A stretch of 64,000 bases of DNA. Source: Nereocystis luetkeana. Its lineage: Eukaryota > Sar > Phaeophyceae > Laminariales > Laminariaceae. The notes under the pieces are model-generated. The model was given only the letters and a program-made list of their open reading frames with translations. It was not told the DNA's origin and ran no database searches. The DNA lies in the NCBI GenBank assembly GCA_031213475.1, contig JARUPZ010000021.1, positions 8,209,925 to 8,273,924 of the forward strand, given 5' to 3'. A program made the position numbers and the translations under genes. Below are positions 56,406 to 64,000 of this stretch, one piece after another (position 1 is the first letter of the stretch; each line of letters starts with the position of its first letter).

Positions 56406-56514
56406 TATTACGGGGGGCCATAGTTAACAGGACCAAATATTGTTAGTAAAAATGGTTAAACATATAGGTTTTTATGTGTACCATAGGTCCTGTTAACTAT
56501 GGTCCCCCGTAATA
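56406..56514. mobile_element. Family B element, copy 9
   Basis: TATTACGGGGGGCCATAG to CTATGGTCCCCCGTAATA, interior GTTAGTAAAAATGG. Confidence 0.8.
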
Positions 56515-58542
56515 CCACAACCCACATCGCTCCATCTCTACCACCAGAAAAACAACCACTCCCCTCCTTAGGAACCCCCCGAGAAGCATCTATCTACCAA
56601 AAACCCGCTGTCCATCAAAATGGTTGGTTTATTACTACTGCGCGCATGTTTCAACGCGCAGAAGGTCGTGCGATATTGCTGGTCTACAATGCTATCGGTG
56701 GTACCTAGGAGAGATCGGGGTCTGAGCAATCCGGTGACCTAGCTAGGTGAAACACAATCACGAATAGTACATAAAAAAACACAATTACGCTAAAAACCTG
56801 TGCTACGATGGATCTAGTTTTTTTCCCTTCAAGGTAATATTTCTGACTGTCGGGGTTCCCTTGAACGAGGAACTACCCAGTGAGGCATTCCATTCCGGGC
56901 CGAAATATAAGGACCGCTTGGCAGCCATGTGAATGTAAACACGTGTCTTATATTTCCGCCCAGGACGGCAATCCTATTGTTGGGATGCCGTTCATGTTTT
57001 TCAAACTGTTCTCCAATATATACCTAGACCATGGCACTGCTAGTCTCAGAGTGGTTTTATAAGGCCAGGTTTGGGGGGTGAGATACAGAGAGAGCTCCTC
57101 AAGTGAGGACCCTTTTGAAACCTATTTCGGTGCACCCCCACCGCAGCAGGCGTTCATGTTCACATCGATATCCCAGTGACATTGTTGGGTGGTTCCGAAG
57201 TCGAAAAGCCCTGTCAGTATCAGAAGCGTTGCAACCTAATCTTGCCGCCCCTTGTCACAGCACACACCCTGCCAGTCATCGCATGCCGCTCAACTACTCC
57301 CCTCCTCTTCTTCTCCGCCCTGCTGCCCCCCCCGTTGCCGAGGTGGAGTCAATGCCACGTCCTTCGCGACGCATGATGGCGATGATGATGCGCCACCGGG
57401 GATGTAGTCGCGGGTGGACGTGGCGTGTGACGCTCTCCCGGTAGCTCGCGGCAGTGCCACTATCCCCTCTGAAGCTGTCGCACGAAGGCAAGTTTGGCGG
57501 AGTACCTCGTGTTTAACGTTACTGCTCGATGCCATTCTTAAGCGATCTTCGCAAAGATTAGGGGGAGTCTGGCTTGGGCAGACTGATTCCTGCCCAAGAA
57601 TATGAAAGACGTGGGCAGGGGGGGACAGGGGGGACGCGGGGTGGGGGAGGGGGAGAAGGGGGAAGGATGTTGATTCTGATGGCCGAGTGGCAACGAACTA
57701 AAGGGGCGGCATTCGCCTTTTTTTTCATTGGCCGGTGTGTCACGTACTTTAAAGCAAGACGTACCTGGTATGTATGACATTGTGTAGAACAGGCATAAAA
57801 AATCCCTCACGCCGGCAGGGGTTCCGTTTTTGTAGCTCTGAGGAGTTTTCGATGGCTGAGTGTAGCTGGCACACTAACTTCAACGAAAATGCGTTGTACT
57901 TTGCGTCAGATGCACACATCCGTCATGGGGAGTTCAGATTTTCAAAGGAGTTCACCTCCCGCTGTGTGCACAGGTGGACGGGTGTTAACCCACTCGAAGG
58001 GCGCACTCATAGACTACTGGAAACCGCTCCCGGGTCACACGGTACAGCCTGCGCGCGATTCGTTGGTTGTCCACGACGCGTACTAGAAGAAATTGGACCC
58101 CTGCTCATACAAGAACACCTAACTGCGATTACTCATGCAGGACAAGCCGACGCCAATTCAAGGGTTCCCTCTCGAGCACTGCGGATCCACAGGATACTAT
58201 GCCAAGACTCTATGGATCACCTCGCCAAGCACCTCGTACGGTGCGCATTTCAGACGCAGACGTATAATCGCAGATGAGACGCAAAAGCGGATTGTTATGC
58301 GCAACTAACACCTGATACATGACCTCGAACAATATTGTTCGGCGCAACCGGACAGCTGTTTTGACCGGTCTTCTTCTCAAGCCTAAAGTACCGGTGAAAA
58401 CATCGTGTATCAAGGCGCGCAGAACGTAAACACTGCCCCCTATTGTGTTCGCGCCTTGCAGAGATTCTCTCCATGGCGGCAACTGTGGCCGCCGGAGCCT
58501 GAATTGGGCGGCGGAATATATTTCTTCAAAACGGAGTCGATG

Positions 58543-59112
58543 TCACCGGTGCCAAATTTTGTCCTCTTTCTCAGGTATTTCGATCCCTGTCCTTGAGTTC
58601 GTCGCTTGAACATTGCGTCGACGTTTCGACGCGACGACAGGGGAAAACTCCTGCGGCCGCCACCCCTGCTCGAGAAGGACGCTTATCGTTTCTTCGGCCT
58701 CGTCGAGGCTCCCAGTCAGCGCGGCAACGCGGCCACTCTGGACAGCAAGGCGCCCATTCAGCACGGCATTGCTCCAATTAAGCGCGGTGATGCACCCAGC
58801 CTGCACGACAAGGCGGGCCCTAAGGGCGCTGGACTTTCTCCTCCATACGCAATACGCGACGGCCGCGTGAGCCACCAAAAATACCAAAACGCCTCCGAGC
58901 GCCGCCATGCCCATGCGTTTAATGTCGGCACGAGAATCGGGGCTCTGCTCCAGGAAAAGCGCGAACATCTCCGCCAGCTCGGTCCAACCCCAGTCGTCCA
59001 GAGCAAGCTTCTTTAGGAAAACATGGGCCCGCCAACAAGCGTAGGCGCTCATGGCGGCTTCCTTGGCCGAATCTGTTGCCGCCGCCACGAAGGGGAGGCC
59101 GGAAAGCGGCAT
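58543..59112 (-). CDS. Single-pass membrane protein, unknown
   Basis: 189 residues from ATG at 59112, immediately after a good acceptor (ccgcgatgcag, reverse strand). A soluble helical part rich in aromatic residues (AYACWRAHVFLKKLALDDWG) is followed by a membrane segment at about residues 67-90 (MGMAALGGVLVFLVAHAAVA), a basic stop (WRRK) and a helix with regular small/hydrophobic spacing (GRVAALTGSLDEAEETISVL) that may be a coiled coil. A donor CAG|GTAGGC at about 59343 and a TATATATA at about 59507 (reverse strand) suggest a non-coding or short coding first exon. The + strand is also open over 410 bases here, but it lacks such structure. No family recognised. Confidence 0.55.
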   Translation of the reverse strand: MPLSGLPFVAAATDSAKEAAMSAYACWRAHVFLKKLALDDWGWTELAEMFALFLEQSPDSRADIKRMGMAALGGVLVFLVAHAAVAYCVWRRKSSALRARLVVQAGCITALNWSNAVLNGRLAVQSGRVAALTGSLDEAEETISVLLEQGWRPQEFSPVVASKRRRNVQATNSRTGIEIPEKEDKIWHR

Positions 59113-59342
59113 CCTGCATCGCGGCAGCAACAAGAGGCGTGAAGACTAAGAAGACGCGGTGGTGAGGGATGGACGGACTCGAGAGTGGGCGCGATGGGGC
59201 AACGAGGGTGGTGACACAGTATAGGCCCACGAATACGAAAGAGTCTGCAGTAATAGGAACACGAGACTCCCATTCTTGGGGGATGCAAAAAAAACTGGTC
59301 CAAAGACATCGTGCCCAGCGGCAAGCGCCACACTAACGCCTA

Positions 59343-59480
59343 CCTGGAATCTACAGCTGTTGTAGCACATGTTGAAGTTTTTTTAAAGGATGGTGTGCGC
59401 CCATGACCAATCCCATGCTGGATGTGCGCGAACGACGCACGAGTTTGTAAATGTGGGGTTGGATATGGGCGGACTCGAAG
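59343..59480 (-). other. Probable 5' exon of the 58.5-59.1 kb - strand gene
   Basis: On the - strand GATTCCAG|GTAGGC makes a consensus donor pairing with the acceptor at 59114. If coding in phase it would join a frame reaching back to an ATG at 59558; otherwise it is 5' UTR. A TATA-like TATATATA sits about 30 bases upstream of 59475. Confidence 0.35.
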
Positions 59481-61031
59481 ATGAAAACGACGCAATTCAC
59501 GTGGGTATATATAGGAGTATGCTCGAGGGACGCGAAGGTCATGCGGGCAACGCACCATCAGTACAGTAGACTATTTTGCTCGCGATGGCACGCACGGTCA
59601 AACCCACTCGTATTGCGTCCATTTGTTGGGGAGCCGACGCTGACACAGACAATTGTTCCCGGGATGTATATCACCAAAGCTGAAACAAATCGAATATCTG
59701 CCGTTGTTTGCTTGGTGTGTGATGCAGCTAAACCTACACGAGTGCTAGCTATCAATACGTATATGAGTGTGCACAGCAGTACTACGTACTATAAGAGACT
59801 GGTATTTCAGTAATAATACGAGTTCAATAAACAAAAACGATCAAATTACACTGATCGCCTGATGTACGTACTCTATCCGATGCGCCTCGCTCGAAGGTAT
59901 AAGCTACTCGTATCGATGGATGCACGCCGTGCACGTATGTGAACAACGAGTACTACTACTGTATACTCCTGTACTGTGGCTTCAAAAATATCAAAGCCAA
60001 ACCGTGCCTTCAAGCGCACACTCATTCGGTCATCACGAAGACGTGTATCGCGCCAAGAGGTAGACTGGTTCGCATGGCAAGACGGGAGGGATGCCAATAC
60101 AATTTTGGCTCAACTCCAAGGTACTTGTATATACGCCTATGTTTTCAACATCCGTGCATGTGGTTTTGAGCTAAACCGAACGATGGGCTCTACTTTCTCG
60201 TATGTCTTGCACACAGGTTAGCCCTAAACCCTGCGTATCACAATTAATCGTACGCATTTTATGTACACAGACAAACAGACAAGCGTATGACGCGGCAAGA
60301 GCGGATGGAAGGGATCGAAATACGTCGCCTCTATTAGGATGATTTCTTCGTGATGCCCCAAGTGTTGCATACGGGGAGCACACTGGGAATAGACTGTCTC
60401 CGAATCGCCCGCTGTCTACCGATGCTGTTGCGTCAACGTTCCGAACGCAAGCTCGAGAAAAGAAACGGTGCATGGCTCGTAGCTCAGCTGCGACGACCAC
60501 CCACTCGTAAAAGAAACATACGCTTCGGTGACAGCAGCCCTGTCTGTATCACAGACTCGGCCGTTAGAGGCTCGTCCCTTCCTCTCTTACTTCCCTGTAC
60601 CCCTTCGACCACTTTCAATAGTTGACCGTGTGTAGCCAATAGTTGACAGTGTGTAGCATAATGTACCTCTGATGTCCCCACGTACGTGCAGGAAACAGAG
60701 TTTCTCGGGAAAGCCCCTGTACCAGCAACGAACGGAGGCGAAACAGCACTACAGCAGTTGTACTTGTCGAACACCACATACATACATACATACAGGAAAA
60801 TAACCGACCTGACTCTCGGCTCCTTCGCCCTCGTCTCTGTTGTCGTGTTGTATGCTCAAGGAATGCAGAGTCTCTGAGCTGCTTGAGATTTCGTCTTCTC
60901 GTACTCGCATATACAGCGGGTGTATGAATGCCGTTGAAGTATTTTATTTGATATTTGTATATGTTCGTGAGGCGGCTTGTTTGTTGACGTTTGAACCGGT
61001 CGGTTACGTTTCTTTCGTTTCTGTGGTTTTA

Positions 61032-61116
61032 CTTTTAGAACCGCAGTCCCGTTTTGGGGAAAAACTACTTGAAGTTTGAGTGATATGTCCCCAAAAGGGG
61101 ACTGCGGTTCTAAAAG
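61032..61116. mobile_element. 85-bp element with 19-bp perfect inverted ends
   Basis: CTTTTAGAACCGCAGTCCC on the left is matched exactly by its reverse complement on the right; inner TTTTGGGGA and TCCCCAAAA extend the symmetry. Confidence 0.7.
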
Positions 61117-61549
61117 GGTCAAGGCAAAAAACGAATAGGCCGTTTCTGTCGGGGGTGTTGCTCTGAGTCCTGAGTGTGGACCGCGCGTTCGGCAGGACCT
61201 ATTTGGACCACGTGTTTGACCAGAAAATGTCGGGTGAAGTATGTGTTCTACGAGTATGTAGCACGCCTAAGAGCAAAATGTTTCACGCACCGGTACGTAC
61301 GTTCTTCGAAATGAATTGATGTTCGAACGGACTGCGATCGGCGAAGGGAGCAACTGTGAACTCTGACTGGACCGCGTTCGGCTACAGACAACTTTGAATG
61401 AATCGCGTTTAATTGGATAGAGGCCGCAATGTACCGAGATAGTTGTGTTTTCAAGTCAAATGCCACATACATCCGGAAGATAGTTCACAACTACTGCTGT
61501 AAAGTATCCATATCAATATTAATAGTAAACGCTTCGTATTTTGTGCGGC

Positions 61550-61640
61550 ATGATATTGTAAGAAATACTCGCTTACATTACCGGTATATATACCAGGTAC
61601 ATACCGTAGCGTTGCTCCCTTAGCGCCGGGAATATCTTAC
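61550..61640. repeat. Direct repeat E, copy 1
   Basis: CGTATTTTGTGCGGCATGAT and GTTGCTCCCTTAGCGCCGGG, as at 63585-63680, with a different interior. Confidence 0.75.
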
Positions 61641-61853
61641 TTAGTGAATACAATACTCATTTATTTGGGTGCTACGTAGCTTGAAGTTTCACATCATGAC
61701 GAAAGGAGAAAAACACCGACTGCACGTTTTATGTACGGTACACCGATATACGCGACATCCCGGTGCCCTGCGGCGAGCGCAAGCACTGGCCAACGGGGAC
61801 AACGAGGGGGCGATGAGGGGCATCGGTGAGCGGTGGGGACGCCCTAATCACCA

Positions 61854-61928
61854 TGGAGCCCTTTCCACTTCTCGGAGAGAGCAAGTCATTGGCGGGTACG
61901 ACCGTTGACGAGATCCAGAAGATCGGGA
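61854..61928 (+). CDS. Possible first exon, unknown
   Basis: ATG in a good context (caccATGG) opens MEPFPLLGESKSLAGTTVDE, then IQKIG, to a consensus donor GGGAG|GTAGGT. No second exon found in the following 2 kb. Confidence 0.25.
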
Positions 61929-62296
61929 GGTAGGTTAGGTGTAAAAGTCTGAGAACGAGGCGCATTCCTAAATCGGACCGACCACTTGTTGTGTTCGGGT
62001 CCAACTGTCGGAAGAGGAAACGGTGCCACCAATAATATCCGATCGCGAGCGAGCTGCCACTGTCTCCAGGTCTCCAGCTGTTGAGCCAGTTTTCTTGGCG
62101 TGCGCGCCCACGCACGGCTAAGATGTACCGGTATCATAGGAAGCGAGCATGGCTGAGACAACACAGAGCCCGATAGGTGGCTGAATCACCAACAAAGAAA
62201 CACTAGGAAGTTTGGGTAGGGTCACCGACCGGGGCAGGAGGCATCGTCCAATCAAACGCTTACATTGAGTGATCGTTGGCGGCGTGAAAGAATACT

Positions 62297-62325
62297 GTAG
62301 TTGTTGTTGTTGTTGTTGTTGTTGT
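62297..62325 (+). repeat. (TTG)n microsatellite
   Basis: About nine units of TTG at 62298-62323. Confidence 0.9.
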
Positions 62326-63584
62326 TCTCACATTCACTCTCTGACGAAGGAGCCCGTGGTCACACAAAAGGTGCTGGAGCCCTAGGAAGATCCGAAAAAC
62401 GAAAAAAAAAACGAAAATTCGGCTGCCTCAAAATACACGAGACGAAGAAAGCGCACACGAGCTAAAACCAATGTGCAAACTGAACTAACATGGCCACGGG
62501 TATATCCTCTCAACTACCAGGTATAACATAGAGTACCCCCGTTCCCACCACTAACCAACTCGTGGCTGCTGACTACAGCGGATGTTGTCTGAAGTGCTGC
62601 CTGCACCGTACGAAACGCACGGTAGTCGTGAAAACGAAAGAAGAACACACCTGCCTGCTATCTGGAGTGCTGTCAGAGTGAAGACTCGCGGATATGCAGT
62701 GAAAAAAGGAGCAATCGAACCTTACTACCACACGAATATCAACGATCGCTATCTCTTCCTGGATTGTCTGACACAAAAAGGTGCAGCACAGTTATGATAC
62801 CACGTCCCTGATAATTGCGTAGGTTATTCCCCATGAAGGGTATACAACTCGTTAAACTACAAAGACCAGTGACGACGTTAATAACAAGTACCGGTAGATA
62901 CTATTCTGCCTCGTGAAAAACAATACCAGGAAAAAACAAACTATGGCCGCTTCTCTCGTGATGATGGTGTGCGCGCAGATCATGGGTCTCCGTGCACCGT
63001 CTTCCTGTCGCTCTTCATGGCCGCCTCATCGCCCTGGCCCAATCCACCCGCTCCTTTGCGCGTGCACTCGTTGCCATTCCCTTCCAGTCGATTTCCTTCC
63101 TCCGTCATCATGAAAAACCAAATGCTCCTCGCACTTGCGGTTCTGATCTGAAAAATAAAAATTCTCGCGCAGGGGGAGGTCAATCCGTCTCTTCCCCGCA
63201 CGTCGACGCTCAGTCTCCCTCCTCCCTCGTCGTCGAATCCAGCCTCCTACCGGCGCAATAGACTGTGCCGTAGTGTGGCCTGTGGTGGCGCCTGCCTCCG
63301 CGTACGGACACCCCGATTGAGCATTGCTGCTCTGCCGCAGCTGCCTAAAAAAGACGCGCGAATCGTAGGTCTCCGTGCCTGACGCACCACGTACGACCCA
63401 ACTCTACTGCCGCCTGAGCCTCGCGGCCACAGGCAGCAGCAAGAAGGTATCACTCCTTGAGGGTGAGCATATCCCCGGCGAGACCCTCCTGCTCCGGAGC
63501 TCCTCATCCAATCCAATGCTTACATTGAATGATCGCTGGCAGCGTAAGACAAACTGTAGTATCAATGTCACTAGATATCGTTCC

Positions 63585-63680
63585 GTATTTTGTGCGGCAT
63601 GATGTTATACTCCGAAGTAGTCGATTATGTTAACGGTATACATACCGTAGTGTTGCTCCCTTAGCGCCGGGAATATCTAT
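63585..63680. repeat. Direct repeat E, copy 2
   Basis: Shares the two blocks of copy 1. The 50 bases before it (GCTTACATTGAATGATCG) also match 62258-62300, so a larger segment was duplicated and rearranged. Confidence 0.75.
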
Positions 63681-63729
63681 GGAGCATACCTTAGCGGGCA
63701 CACAGCGTGGGGGGGGGGGGAGGGGGGTG

Positions 63730-63892
63730 CTCGATATCATGCATGGGCGTAGTCGTATGACGATAGACATTCGCGATCCTACAATGCCGGGATGGGGCAC
63801 GTCGGGTTTTCACCGACCAGGCAGACATTGCTCGCACCAAGCGCGAAGCGCTGTGAGGTGTTCGGCGAGTGGCGTGAAGGGTGAGCTGGATC
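63730..63892 (-). repeat. Repeat family A copy 9, fragment
   Basis: Terminal 160 bases with the GATATCATGCATGGGCG end abutting an 11-base G-tract at about 63710. Confidence 0.75.
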
Positions 63893-64000
63893 CTACTGGG
63901 TGGGGGGGGCAGGTCACTATTAATACGGCTGCTGCAGAAAACTATGGTTTTTCATGTCAAGACGCATGCCCCAAATCGGGCGGTGGAGCTCTTAACAACC

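Larger units (their letters stand above)
45462..58542. other. Intergenic tract, 13 kb
   Basis: No complete gene recognised. A GC-rich block at about 45900-46610 is open over short frames on both strands and may be a decayed element. Further right are a duplication (48003-48306), a minisatellite (49482-50195), a possible exon (52108-52260), three family B elements and a family A fragment. Confidence 0.45.
59600..64000. other. Right flank without a recognised gene
   Basis: Contains the 85-bp inverted-repeat element (61032-61116), a (GTT)n run at about 62298, a direct repeat pair (61550-61640 and 63585-63680) and a family A fragment. A short exon-like frame begins ATG at 61854. Confidence 0.45.

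Noticed and set aside
57774..58277. 167-codon open frame on the + strand
   Set aside because: Somewhat protein-like composition but no domain, no splice partner and no conserved motif that I can see.
63110..63380. Signal-peptide-like start MKNQMLLALA followed by an open frame
   Set aside because: Joining the two parts needs a 33-base intron, shorter than any other intron here; without it the frame stops after 13 codons.
1..64000. CRISPR-like arrays, bacterial operons, ribosomal RNA
   Set aside because: No regular repeat-spacer pattern, no ribosome-binding-site-led gene series and no rRNA-like sequence; the window is eukaryotic.

Overview
The window looks like nuclear DNA of an intron-rich eukaryote. 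Coding sequence is split into short exons (about 70-570 nt) by introns of roughly 0.5-4 kb, with gene-sized empty tracts and many small palindromic and tandem repeats. The style of the large channel gene, the roughly even base composition and the many homopolymer C/G tracts suggest a stramenopile, possibly a brown alga. That is an inference; no organelle, rRNA or taxonomic marker confirms it.

Left half (about 2.2-30.8 kb, + strand): one very large gene for a TRP-type (ion-transport family) cation channel. I resolve 19 exons. Reading phase is preserved across every boundary I could test, except one unresolved gap (8.1-12.0 kb) and one uncertain junction (12.2-14.8 kb). The 5' end was not found and may lie left of the window. 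The exons run from an alpha-helical cytoplasmic N-terminal region through S1-S6, a pore loop and a TRP-box-like stretch, to a C-terminal tail with two extra hydrophobic segments. At least three introns need GC-AG rather than GT-AG boundaries to keep frame. In three places the 3' end of an exon is copied into the following intron together with its donor: at 7.6 kb, where the copy is a frame-preserving potential cassette exon, at 17.26 kb, and five times at 29.2-29.9 kb.

Middle (30.8-42.6 kb): mostly non-coding, with palindromic miniature elements, degenerate tandem repeats and one exon-like fragment. From 42.64 to 45.46 kb a three-exon + strand gene encodes a protein of about 363 residues whose C-terminal half has the strand pattern of the aerolysin/natterin-like pore-forming fold. 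It also uses a GC-AG intron, and the next intron carries a 178-bp tandem duplication.

Right part (45.5-64 kb): sparse. Minisatellites, palindromic elements and weak exon candidates surround one - strand gene (58.54-59.11 kb) for a 189-residue single-pass membrane protein with a helical C-terminal segment.

Repeats: family A (about 500 bp, nine copies plus two fragments) usually abuts a C-tract at one end. Family B is a roughly 110-bp near-palindrome with TA at its borders (nine copies). Rarer families have CAGGGC ends and CGGGT-rich interiors, or a 19-bp perfect inverted repeat. All gene models come from reading splice sites and phase by eye; no similarity search or transcript data were available.
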